From contig JAIUME010000015.1 in NCBI GenBank assembly GCA_022565695.1, positions 1 through 48,822 on the forward strand: 48,822 bases of DNA. Direction: 5' to 3'. Both the position numbers and the translations under genes were made by a program. Below, piece by piece: positions 30,335 through 37,740 of the stretch (the stretch's first letter is position 1; each line of letters opens with the position of its first letter). The notes under the pieces are model-generated. The model was not told the DNA's origin. It worked only from the letters and a program-made list of their open reading frames with translations, and made no database searches. The DNA is from Alcanivorax sp. GTDB lineage: Bacteria > Pseudomonadota > Gammaproteobacteria > Pseudomonadales > Alcanivoracaceae.

Positions 30335-31278
30335 AGCAGCACCCCCACTACCACCAGCGTCACGGTCACGGTCAGAAGCCATAACAGAACGCCACGCCGC
30401 ACCAGTCGCAACGCGCGGTAAATACTGTCGGCATCCGGCGGCGCGCCCTCGCCCAGCACCGGCCGCGTTTTCCAGCCCCCGTGATAGGGCGCGTCGCCAC
30501 CCAATTGCAGGCCCAGCGCACCGGCACCCGCCGCCATCACCGGACCGGCATTGGGGCTCTCCCAGTGACTGGCCTGCTGCCGCCAGCAGCGCAGCGCCGT
30601 GCGCCGTTTGCCGCAGAGCGCGTAGGTCAGCGCCACCAGCCGTGCCGGCACCCAGTTCAACACATCATCCAGCCGCGCTGCCGCCCGACCAAACCGTAGA
30701 TAGCGCGGCGTGCGATAGCCCCACATGGCATCCAGCGTATTCACCAGCCGGTGCAGCACCACGCCAGGCAGGCCCGCCAACAGAAACCAGAACAGGCTGG
30801 CGAACACCGCATCGGCACCGTTCTCCAGCACCGACTCCGTGGTGGCCGCCGCCACGCCCCGGGCGTCCAGCTGCGCGGCATCGCGACTCACCAGCCAGGC
30901 TACTTTTTCCTGTGCCAGGGCAAGCTCTCCGCCAGCAATCGGCGCCGCCACTGCCCGCGCATGCTCGCCCAGGCTGCGCCAGCCCAGCGCCCACCACAGC
31001 CCCAGCACCTGCACCACGAACAGGGCAGCGCCGTCCAGCACACGACTCAGCAAGAACGCCAACAGAACCCAGGGCAGCACCAGCACAAGCAGCGCCAGCG
31101 CGCCGTGGCGAATACTGCCCGGCCCGCGATTCAGACGCTGTTCAAACGCCACCGCAAGCCGCCCGAAACCCACCAATGGATGCCAGCGCCGGGGCTCGCC
31201 CAGCAGGGCGTCCAGCAGCAGCGCACTGAGCAACAGGGCGGGCAGCATGAGGTTCAGGTCTGTCAGCAAGGAGATCAT
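30331..31278 (-). CDS. cbiB: adenosylcobinamide-phosphate synthase CbiB
   Basis: A 315-residue integral membrane enzyme that joins aminopropanol (phosphate) to adenosylcobyric acid. The family signatures are [20 protein letters not shown] at the N-terminus, [54 protein letters not shown], and the [20 protein letters not shown] and [11 protein letters not shown] segments near the end. Several hydrophobic spans lie between them. ATG 31278 is the first reasonable start, although ATG 31248 is closer to the usual beginning of the family and neither has a strong ribosome binding site. It is the first gene of the minus-strand B12 run and is divergent from the second riboswitch transcript. Confidence 0.94.
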   Translation of the reverse strand: MISLLTDLNLMLPALLLSALLLDALLGEPRRWHPLVGFGRLAVAFEQRLNRGPGSIRHGALALLVLVLPWVLLAFLLSRVLDGAALFVVQVLGLWWALGWRSLGEHARAVAAPIAGGELALAQEKVAWLVSRDAAQLDARGVAAATTESVLENGADAVFASLFWFLLAGLPGVVLHRLVNTLDAMWGYRTPRYLRFGRAAARLDDVLNWVPARLVALTYALCGKRRTALRCWRQQASHWESPNAGPVMAAGAGALGLQLGGDAPYHGGWKTRPVLGEGAPPDADSIYRALRLVRRGVLLWLLTVTVTLVVVGVLL

Positions 31279-31351
31279 CGTCAGGCAGGACCGGGGGTAC
31301 AAACGGAGCGACAGTGTGCGACAGCCACGCACGACTGACCAGTGGAAATGG

Positions 31352-31379
31352 TTGACTTCCCCGGTCAACGCCCTAGCAT
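31352..31379 (+). promoter_or_regulatory. promoter of the second riboswitch transcript
   Basis: TTGACT (31352-31357) and TAGCAT (31374-31379) with a 16-base spacer; the -35 hexamer matches the sigma-70 consensus at five of six positions. The expected start point near 31386 is just before the riboswitch. An inverted repeat GTTGAC-7-GTCAAC (31351-31369) covers the -35 box. Confidence 0.6.
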
Positions 31380-31401
31380 GCCGATGCTTGAATAACCGTG
31401 G

Positions 31402-31606
31402 CAGGTGCGCCCTCAGGGGCGTTAAACGGGAAGTCTGGTGAGGATCATTGATCCAAGGCCAGCGCTGCCCCCGCAACGGTGATCGGTAACAGGCATGACA
31501 GGCACCCCGCCCCGGGGCCGCCAGCCACTGCGCTCCGCGTGGGAAGGCGTCATGCCGAAGGGGTTTTCTTCAACGCCCCCTTCGACCGAGAGCCCGGATA
31601 CCGGCC
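31402..31606 (+). ncRNA. second cobalamin riboswitch, upstream of receptor-lipoprotein-cobT
   Basis: In order on the plus strand: CAGGTGCGCC (31402-31411), GTTAAACGGGAAGTCTGGTG (31421-31440), the B12 box GCTGCCCCCGCAACGGTGAT (31464-31483), a central arm with GCGTGGGAAGGCGTCATGCC, and the closing AGCCCGGATACCGGCC (31591-31606). All conserved blocks are present. The B12 box is identical to that of the first element, 2.3 kb away on the other strand. It controls the TonB-dependent receptor at 31733 and probably the lipoprotein and cobT. Confidence 0.96.
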
Positions 31607-31732
31607 TGCCACTGGCTATCGACGCAACCGCGGTGGGCCGTTGCGTGGGGTACTCCATCGTTCCATCCCCCAGATAGCTGCCAGAACCGACACACAAGAC
31701 TGTGGGCCGCCCCGTGCCCGCAGGGGGGAGTC

Positions 31733-33712
31733 ATGGGCGCAGCACGCTTGCTGCCGCTATTACTGGCGGTGGTCGCAATGCCAACGAGTGCGGAAAACAG
31801 TAGCCTCGCGCCGGTGGAAATTCGTGCGGGCGCGCTGAATGCCGCCGCCGACATTGAACCGGAAGACAGCACCAGTCCGGTGCGCGTGATCGACCGCGAT
31901 GCCTTTGAAAACCGGATCACCACCCTCGCGGATACGCTGAGCAACCAGACCGGTGTGCAGGTACGGCAAAGTGGTGGCCTGGGCAGCCTGGCAACTGTCG
32001 CCATTCGTGGCTCATCGGGCAAACAGGTTCAGGTGTTTCTGGACGGCATGCTGTTGAATGACCCCTTGTATGGCAGCGTGGATCTGAGTCTTTTTTCCCT
32101 GCATGACGTGGGTCGCATCCAGATCTATCCCGGCAATCCGCCAGCACGCATTGCGCAAGCGGGGCCCGGCGGCACCATCCTGCTTGAATCCCTCGGTGCG
32201 GACACCCACGCACGAACGAAGATCAACCTTGGCGCCGGCAGCTTCGGCACCCAACGCCACGGGCTGTTCAACAGCGGCTCATCGGGGCGTTTTCATTATT
32301 GGTTTTCTGCCAACCATCAGGCGGCAGACAACGACTTCCGGTACCCCAACCGGTCAGCCTGGTTCAATCCGGCAGACGGCGACCAGACACGGCGCCGCAA
32401 TGCAGACATCACCCAATATGACGGCAGTCTGAATGCCGGCTATCAATGGGACCCGGCACGTCGCGCGTCGCTATTGCTGCAATGGACAGACAAGGACCAG
32501 GGCATTCCCACACCGCAAAACTGGCAGAGCAACAACGCCCGGCTCGCGACACGCACGCAACGTGCACAGCTGCACTATCAGGATCGCAGCAACTTTGCTG
32601 GCAGACTGCATCGCAGCCATCGGCTTACTGTTGCCAATATTGACGAAAGCTATCGAGACCTGAGCGGGCGCGTCGGCACCGGAAGCTACGACATGCGCAC
32701 GGAGACGGCGCACATCGGCGTCGCCAACACACTGAGCTGGATACAGAACCTTCATCTCGTCAGTGCCTCGATCGATACTTCCTACTATGACCAGACCCAG
32801 ACGGACGACCTTCGCCCGGAACCACCGGCGCGCAGGGAACGCTGGCTGGTGGCTTCGGCACTCAGCCACGAGTGGCGCAATATCGACGACACCTGGCATA
32901 CCCAGGCCGTGCTGCGCCGCACTGACCTGATCGACGAGGCACGGGAGACACTGCCCGACGGCACGCGTCACAACAGCCGCGAGCGCAGCGATTACAGCGG
33001 CTGGCAACTCGGGATACGACACGCGCTTTTCATGCCATTGGATATCTACGCCAATGTCTCGCGGCAGGTGCGTATTCCCACGCTGCTCGAACGTTTTGGC
33101 CAACAAGGCCTGTTTATCGGCAACCGGGACCTGCAACCGGAAGAAGCACTGAACATCGAGGTCGGTGCCAGGTGGACAGGCACATACGGTCATCTGGAAG
33201 TCACCGGCTTCCACAGGGATCTTGATCCCGCCATCGTCACAGTGTTTGACGCGCGCGGCGTCGGCCGCCACGTCAATATCGCGGCGGAATTTCAGGGCAT
33301 CGAGGCCGAGGCCCTGTACCGGGTGACCGAAAAATGGTCACTGAACGGAAACCTGACACTCCAGGATTCGCAAAACACATCCACCGCCGTGCTGAGCCAC
33401 ACTGGCAAGCGTGTGCCGGGCATCTACCACCGCTCCGCCATGATCGGCAGCGCCTGGCAGCTCAACCCTTTTCAAGCCGGAGTTTCATGGCATATCGACG
33501 ACGGGCTCTATTACGACGCCCCGAACAGATTGCCGGCAGATACCCGGCAGACAGTCGATGCAAGCCTTTCCTGGCTGCACGCTCACCGTCAACGGAGCAA
33601 GACGCGCATTGATCTTCTGGTGCGCAACATCGCCGACAAACATTACCAGGAATTCAACCGTTTCCCGGGCGCTGGCCGCGCCTGGTTTTTAACCCTGCAA
33701 CACACGCTCTGA
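31733..33712 (+). CDS. TonB-dependent receptor under B12 riboswitch control
   Basis: A 659-residue outer-membrane TonB-dependent receptor. Signal peptide MGAARLLPLLLAVVAMPTSA is cut before ENSS. The plug reads SPVRVIDRDAFENRITTLAD, TLSNQTGVQVRQSGGLGSLA, TVAIRGSSGKQVQVFLDGML and LHDVGRIQIYPGNPPARIAQ, followed by a barrel that ends WFLTLQHTL. It is clearly different from the btuB product in this window and lacks an equally clear TonB box; APVEIRAG near residue 26 is the best candidate. AGGGGGG directly precedes the ATG. Position behind a cobalamin riboswitch and before cobT makes corrinoids the likely substrate, but cobalt or a B12-related compound is possible. The lipoprotein starts 20 bases after its stop. 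Confidence 0.9.
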   Translation: MGAARLLPLLLAVVAMPTSAENSSLAPVEIRAGALNAAADIEPEDSTSPVRVIDRDAFENRITTLADTLSNQTGVQVRQSGGLGSLATVAIRGSSGKQVQVFLDGMLLNDPLYGSVDLSLFSLHDVGRIQIYPGNPPARIAQAGPGGTILLESLGADTHARTKINLGAGSFGTQRHGLFNSGSSGRFHYWFSANHQAADNDFRYPNRSAWFNPADGDQTRRRNADITQYDGSLNAGYQWDPARRASLLLQWTDKDQGIPTPQNWQSNNARLATRTQRAQLHYQDRSNFAGRLHRSHRLTVANIDESYRDLSGRVGTGSYDMRTETAHIGVANTLSWIQNLHLVSASIDTSYYDQTQTDDLRPEPPARRERWLVASALSHEWRNIDDTWHTQAVLRRTDLIDEARETLPDGTRHNSRERSDYSGWQLGIRHALFMPLDIYANVSRQVRIPTLLERFGQQGLFIGNRDLQPEEALNIEVGARWTGTYGHLEVTGFHRDLDPAIVTVFDARGVGRHVNIAAEFQGIEAEALYRVTEKWSLNGNLTLQDSQNTSTAVLSHTGKRVPGIYHRSAMIGSAWQLNPFQAGVSWHIDDGLYYDAPNRLPADTRQTVDASLSWLHAHRQRSKTRIDLLVRNIADKHYQEFNRFPGAGRAWFLTLQHTL

Positions 33713-33732
33713 TACCACACGAGGAACGATCA

Positions 33733-34908
33733 ATGAGCACATCAGACAACAGCACAAGGCTTTCTCCACTTAAAGGCCTGCTGCCAGGTCTCATCATCGC
33801 AGCAGCCCTGACGGCATGTGGTGGCAGCAGTTCCAGCAGCGCACCCCGTCCGATCAGCCCGGAAGGGATGACCGCTGTCATCGCCACAGTCGATGCCGGT
33901 TATCAATCCGGTGAGGTTGAACTGATCGATCTGGACGCCGAAGCGATGACGGCATCCGGCGGTTACCACGCTACGATCTCCGATATTTCCGTCTCCAGTT
34001 ATGGTCAGCATTACTATCTTATCGAGCGTTATCAGGGCGATCGCATTGGCAAGGTGGATATCAGCAACCCGGCGGTATTCGACTGGCAGTATTCCACCGT
34101 ATCCGAAGACGATACTGAAAGCGCCAACCCCTATGAGCTGATTTTTGTCGATGATGAAAAGGCCTATCTTGTTCGCTATGACAGCACTACGGCCTGGGTC
34201 GTCAACCCGTCCGCGACTCGGGAAGAGGACTTTCGTATCGGTGAGCTTGATCTCTCTGCCTACTCTGCTGGCGGCGCGACCACACCTCGCATGTCTGCGG
34301 GCATCCTCATCGGCGACCGGTTATTTCTTGCCATGCAGCGGCTGGATAGCAGCTGGCAGCCCTCGCATGATGGCTACGTGGCCGTGTTTGATATCAACAC
34401 TGACACCGAGATCGACACGGAGCAGGGTGAAGATGGCCTCAAGGGAATTCCATTGATCAGCCGCAACCCGTTGAGCATGGCATATCAACCGGAACTGGGG
34501 CTCTTCGTGCAAGGCGCAGGCGCCTATTTTTCCTCGACGCATAGCGGCGGCATTGACGTGATTGATGTCGATGACTTCAGTGTGAGCCAGCTGCTTGCTG
34601 CGAGCGACGACACCGGACAGATTGACAGCATAGCGGTGCGCGACGCAGAGACGGCATACATCACCATCTATAACGGCGGCATGCGCCGCATCAATCCACA
34701 GACCGGTGACATTCTGGGCGCGATTGATGCCGTATCCGCTACCGACATCCGCAGCCTGGCATTTGATCCTCTGGGTCGTCTTTGGGTGGCCGATGCTACA
34801 ATGGCGGCACCGGGTTTACGCGTGATCAATCCCGACGATGACAGCCAGGTGGCGTTTATTGCGACCGACCTGCTGCCCTCTGCCATCACCTTCGTCGTTG
34901 AAGAGTGA
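33733..34908 (+). CDS. beta-propeller lipoprotein paired with TonB receptor (BtuG-like candidate)
   Basis: A 391-residue lipoprotein of no recognised proteobacterial family. The signal GLLPGLIIAAALTAC has a lipobox with Cys29, followed by GGSSSSS, a flexible linker without an Asp retention signal, so outer-membrane placement is likely. After residue 46 seven similar units of about 35-45 residues can be read, each with an 'SxxF-x-D-x-x-AYLV...I-DINT' type pattern: about 47-73, 82-122, 132-172, 187-228, 246-289, 296-332 and 338-377. Examples are AVRDAETAYITIYNGGMRRI and AFDPLGRLWVADATMAAPGL. This is a seven-bladed propeller pattern. It lies between a riboswitch-controlled receptor and cobT. The analogy with BtuG, the B12-capturing propeller lipoprotein of Bacteroides, is inference. 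Composition is less GC-rich than cobT. Confidence 0.82.
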   Translation: MSTSDNSTRLSPLKGLLPGLIIAAALTACGGSSSSSAPRPISPEGMTAVIATVDAGYQSGEVELIDLDAEAMTASGGYHATISDISVSSYGQHYYLIERYQGDRIGKVDISNPAVFDWQYSTVSEDDTESANPYELIFVDDEKAYLVRYDSTTAWVVNPSATREEDFRIGELDLSAYSAGGATTPRMSAGILIGDRLFLAMQRLDSSWQPSHDGYVAVFDINTDTEIDTEQGEDGLKGIPLISRNPLSMAYQPELGLFVQGAGAYFSSTHSGGIDVIDVDDFSVSQLLAASDDTGQIDSIAVRDAETAYITIYNGGMRRINPQTGDILGAIDAVSATDIRSLAFDPLGRLWVADATMAAPGLRVINPDDDSQVAFIATDLLPSAITFVVEE

Positions 34909-34932
34909 CCCACACAGGAAACGTATGAACGT

Positions 34933-36000
34933 ATGAAGGCGCCTTCATCTTTTTTGCCCTCGATATTGCCATCGCTTTCGCAGACGTCGGCCACCGATGC
35001 TGCTGCACGGCAAGCCACACTGACCAAGCCAGCTGGCTCACTCGGCAGGCTGGAGCAACTGGCCATTACCCTCGCCGCCCAACAGGGCCGGGACAAGCCC
35101 GCCGTGGATCGGGTGCACATTGCCCTGTTTGCCGGCGATCACGGCGTCTGCGAAGAGGGTATCTCCGCCTTTCCGCAAACCGTCACCGGCCAGATGATTG
35201 CCAATTTTGCCGCCGGAGGCGCTGCCATCAGCGTGCTCGCGCGGCAACTCGACGCCACGCTGGAAATCATCGATACCGGCACCGTGTCGGCACGACACCC
35301 GCAGGCCATTGATGCACGTATCGCTGCCGGGACCGCCAACCTGGCGCGCACCGATGCCATGACCGCCGCCGAGCGTGATCAGGCACTGATGGCGGGCGAG
35401 GCTGCCGCCGAACGCGCGGCGGCAGCGGGCGCCGAGTTGTTTATCGGCGGCGAGATGGGCATCGGCAACACCACCAGCGCTGCGGCGCTGGCCTGTGCGC
35501 TGCTCGGGGCGCCAGCCCGCCAACTTACCGGGCCGGGCACCGGGCTCGACGCCGCCGGCGTAGCCCACAAGACACACATCGTGGCGCAAGCACTGCAACG
35601 GCACGCCGATACGCACGCGCAGCTGGCGCAGGACCCGCTGACCATCATGGCGTCGCTGGGGGGCTTCGAGATCGTCGCGCTCAGTGGTGCCATGCTGGGT
35701 TGCGCGGCGCGCCGGATTCCGGTGCTGGTGGATGGCTTTATCGTGTCGGTGGCCGCCCTGGCTGCGGTGCATTGCCAGCCGGCACTACGCCCCTGGCTGC
35801 ATTTTGCCCACCGTTCCGGCGAGCCGGGTCATGCGCATGTGCTGGACGCGCTGGAGGCCGAACCATTACTTGATCTGGGTATGCGTCTTGGTGAGGGCAG
35901 CGGCGCGGCGGTCGCGGTGCCGCTGTTGCGTGCGGCCTGTGCGCTGCATAACGGCATGGCAAGCTTTGCCGATGCCGGAGTCAGCAGCGCTGGCACCTGA
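34933..36000 (+). CDS. cobT: nicotinate-nucleotide--dimethylbenzimidazole phosphoribosyltransferase CobT
   Basis: CobT activates the lower-ligand base by moving phosphoribose from nicotinate mononucleotide to dimethylbenzimidazole (or another base), giving alpha-ribazole phosphate. The 355-residue protein contains [20 protein letters not shown], the [20 protein letters not shown] segment, [28 protein letters not shown] and the C-terminal [18 protein letters not shown] with the catalytic Glu, all standard for CobT. It starts 24 bases after the lipoprotein stop, so it shares the riboswitch-controlled transcript. ATG 34933 is preceded by AGGAA at a rather long 12-base distance, and a three-codon reading frame with its own ATG at 34925 overlaps the start. 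Confidence 0.96.
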   Translation: MKAPSSFLPSILPSLSQTSATDAAARQATLTKPAGSLGRLEQLAITLAAQQGRDKPAVDRVHIALFAGDHGVCEEGISAFPQTVTGQMIANFAAGGAAISVLARQLDATLEIIDTGTVSARHPQAIDARIAAGTANLARTDAMTAAERDQALMAGEAAAERAAAAGAELFIGGEMGIGNTTSAAALACALLGAPARQLTGPGTGLDAAGVAHKTHIVAQALQRHADTHAQLAQDPLTIMASLGGFEIVALSGAMLGCAARRIPVLVDGFIVSVAALAAVHCQPALRPWLHFAHRSGEPGHAHVLDALEAEPLLDLGMRLGEGSGAAVAVPLLRAACALHNGMASFADAGVSSAGT

Positions 36001-36024
36001 TGTGGTGCAGAGTGTGATGCAGGC

Positions 36025-36053
36025 AAAAAAAGCCGGCATGGGAACCATGCCGG
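36025..36053 (-). terminator. intrinsic terminator (minus strand)
   Basis: On the minus strand CCGGCATGG (36053-36045), a three-base loop and CCATGCCGG (36041-36033) form a perfect 9-bp stem, followed by one C and seven T (36031-36025). It directly follows the 48-residue membrane protein gene, and the stem may also slow plus-strand transcription leaving cobT. Confidence 0.9.
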
Positions 36054-36068
36054 TGAGACTGTTGAAAC

Positions 36069-36215
36069 CTATAAGCTGTCAGCAATCAATATTGCCACCG
36101 CGCCACAGGCGATACCTGTGACAAGTACACGCACCGCCCAGAGACGGATGGACGACCAGTCCGTCACCCGAAAGCGATACACGACAGCTGACCATCCTGT
36201 ACGTGTAATCTGCAT
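36069..36215 (-). CDS. small membrane protein, 48 residues, function unknown
   Basis: I do not recognise this protein. It begins MQITRTGWSAVVYRFRVTDW at ATG 36215, with AAGGGGGGA five bases upstream, a strong ribosome binding site. The N-terminal half is basic (several Arg) and the C-terminal half is a single membrane span (LWAVRVLVTGIACGAVAILI) ending ADSL, suggesting the basic end stays in the cytoplasm. A perfect rho-independent terminator starts 16 bases after its stop. A ribosome binding site, one membrane span and a dedicated terminator together make it a credible small gene. It lies convergent to cobT and downstream of the AraC regulator gene in the same orientation, so it could be read from an araC transcript or its own promoter. 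Confidence 0.65.
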   Translation of the reverse strand: MQITRTGWSAVVYRFRVTDWSSIRLWAVRVLVTGIACGAVAILIADSL

Positions 36216-36306
36216 TTGATCCCCCCTTGCACCGATCGGCTCCTGACACTCCCTGTCTGGCCAGTTGGTGCGATGTACCCTCAGATACGACGCTCCCATG
36301 CGCCGT

Positions 36307-36319
36307 TCATTTTGTGACG
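36307..36319 (+). repeat. 13-bp site, inverted partner at 37620-37632
   Basis: TCATTTTGTGACG here is the exact reverse complement of CGTCACAAAATGA at 37620-37632. The two copies flank the AraC regulator gene, one beyond its 3' end and one upstream of its start. Next to this copy lies the near-palindrome GTCATGAATGAC (36324-36335). Confidence 0.75.
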
Positions 36320-36391
36320 GGCTGTCATGAATGACTTGCCCGCCTGTCTCGCATTACTTGCTCATTCGTCTCGCATTCACGTCTGAGCGGC

Positions 36392-37537
36392 TCAAAAAAC
36401 ATTTGTCTGCTGGCGCAGGCGATCCAGCCAGGCACGTAACGCCGGGCGCGACGACGCATCCGTATCCCGCCGGTGTTCCGCTGGCAGGGCACGCACATTA
36501 CTGTCCGCCAGCACATCCCCGGGGGAGACGCCGAAGGTCTGCCGAAACAGACGCGAGAAGTGGCTCTGGCTGCCGAACCCCCAGCGCATAGCCACATCAA
36601 TGACGCGCCGTGGCCGCCCTCGCACATCCGGTTGTGCAAGCTCGTCATAACAACGGCGCAGCCGGGCTTCACGGATATAACCCGCCACGCCGCCCAGCGG
36701 CGCAAACAGCCGGTAAAGTCGCGCGCGGGAAAAACCAAAACGCTGGCACAGATGTGAGGGCGTCATATCGTCCCGGCCCAGATTACCCACGATGTAGGCG
36801 CAGACGGCCTCAAGCCGGGCCTGCTCGGGCAGCGACGCCAGGCCCTGGGCGGTATCCTGTCTCGCGCCACGAAACGCGCTGGCCATGGTTGCCACCAGGG
36901 TTTCGTTGATTGGCGCGAGCGCCTCGGGGCCGACTCTGTCCAGTTGCTGCCAGACGGTCAGCATGTGATTGCCGAGGATCGCCGCGAGTGGTGACCCGGC
37001 GCGCAGCACCGCCCCGCCAGCCAGCTGCTGCCCGCCCTCACTGGCCAGCGCCCGGGGCACCACCAGCGACACCGCGCGGGACGGTTTGGCGTGGCTGGTC
37101 AGCCCCTCGCCCATATCCAGCAAACTGATGTCGCCGGGCTGCACGATCACGTCGCGATGTCCGTTGTGCCCCCGATATCCGCCGCTCAGATAGAGCTGCA
37201 CCAGAAACGGGTCTGCCCCCTCGTCCGGGGCATGATGCCGGCCGCGCTCATAGATGCTGGCCGGGAAGTCACTGCGCGCGAGCAATACCTGCTGCAAGTC
37301 ATAGCTTTCGATGCGCGCGGCGAAGCCGCCGGACGTGTCGACGGCGGCCCGGGCGTTGAACAACGGATGCAGGCTCTCGCGCCAGACAGCATGGCCCTCA
37401 TCCCCCGGCAGGGTGCTGGTATCGAATGCATCGAAAGCCAATCGCCCCGGCTGGCAGCCGGGCAGGCGCGCGCCGACCGGATCAGGCTTCTCATCGTGTA
37501 TGCGCTGGTCGTCGTCTATACGCTGGTTTTCATGCAT
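36392..37537 (-). CDS. AraC-family transcriptional regulator
   Basis: A 381-residue regulator with an N-terminal AraC_binding_2-like sensor domain and a C-terminal AraC double helix-turn-helix. In the sensor, PFLVQLYLSGGYRGHNGHRD and IVQPGDISLLDMG are the typical beta-barrel segments. The DNA-binding part reads MTPSHLCQRFGFSRARLYRL, then VIDVAMRWGFGSQSHFSRLF and RQTFGVSPGDVLA, the standard second helix-turn-helix. The effector cannot be told. It is divergent from cobC with a 203-base gap that holds two candidate operator sites. The N-terminus is low in complexity (QRIDDDQRIHDE) because of an 18-base DNA repeat. Start ATG 37537; a later start is not excluded because the first 40 residues look unstructured. 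Confidence 0.9.
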   Translation of the reverse strand: MHENQRIDDDQRIHDEKPDPVGARLPGCQPGRLAFDAFDTSTLPGDEGHAVWRESLHPLFNARAAVDTSGGFAARIESYDLQQVLLARSDFPASIYERGRHHAPDEGADPFLVQLYLSGGYRGHNGHRDVIVQPGDISLLDMGEGLTSHAKPSRAVSLVVPRALASEGGQQLAGGAVLRAGSPLAAILGNHMLTVWQQLDRVGPEALAPINETLVATMASAFRGARQDTAQGLASLPEQARLEAVCAYIVGNLGRDDMTPSHLCQRFGFSRARLYRLFAPLGGVAGYIREARLRRCYDELAQPDVRGRPRRVIDVAMRWGFGSQSHFSRLFRQTFGVSPGDVLADSNVRALPAEHRRDTDASSRPALRAWLDRLRQQTNVF

Positions 37538-37544
37538 ACGCTGG
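37499..37544 (-). repeat. three direct repeats with 18-bp period at the araC start
   Basis: TATGCGCTGG (37499), TATACGCTGG (37517) and CATACGCTGG (37535) recur at exactly 18-base spacing. They encode the repeated QRI-DDD/QRI-HDE at the N-terminus of the regulator, and the third copy overlaps the start codon. Confidence 0.8.
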
Positions 37545-37619
37545 CCCCTCTCCCGCGTTGCGCCGTGATCCCCTCCTCACCCACCGATCTTACTCCTGTA
37601 AAAGGCCAAGTGTGAACGG

Positions 37620-37632
37620 CGTCACAAAATGA
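37620..37632 (-). repeat. 13-bp site, inverted partner of 36307-36319
   Basis: CGTCACAAAATGA on the plus strand, reverse complement of the copy at 36307-36319. It lies in the araC-cobC divergent region, so a role as an operator is possible. Confidence 0.75.
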
Positions 37633-37639
37633 CAAAATC

Positions 37640-37654
37640 TGACCGAAGCGGTCA
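37640..37654. promoter_or_regulatory. palindrome in the araC-cobC gap
   Basis: TGACCG-AAG-CGGTCA (37640-37654), a perfect inverted repeat of six bases with a three-base centre, 86 bases before the cobC start. It looks like an operator for a dimeric repressor or activator, but the protein is unknown. Confidence 0.5.
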
Positions 37655-37740
37655 TGCCACCCTGCCCTTGCGCTGACGGCCGCCCGGCACTAACGTCATG
37701 CCCTCACACAAGCCCTTCTCTTCGCCACAGGACACGCCCC

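Noticed and set aside
36025-36053. Terminator of cobT on the plus strand
   Set aside because: The T-tract is only on the minus-strand side; on the plus strand the stem is preceded by A7 and followed by mixed sequence.
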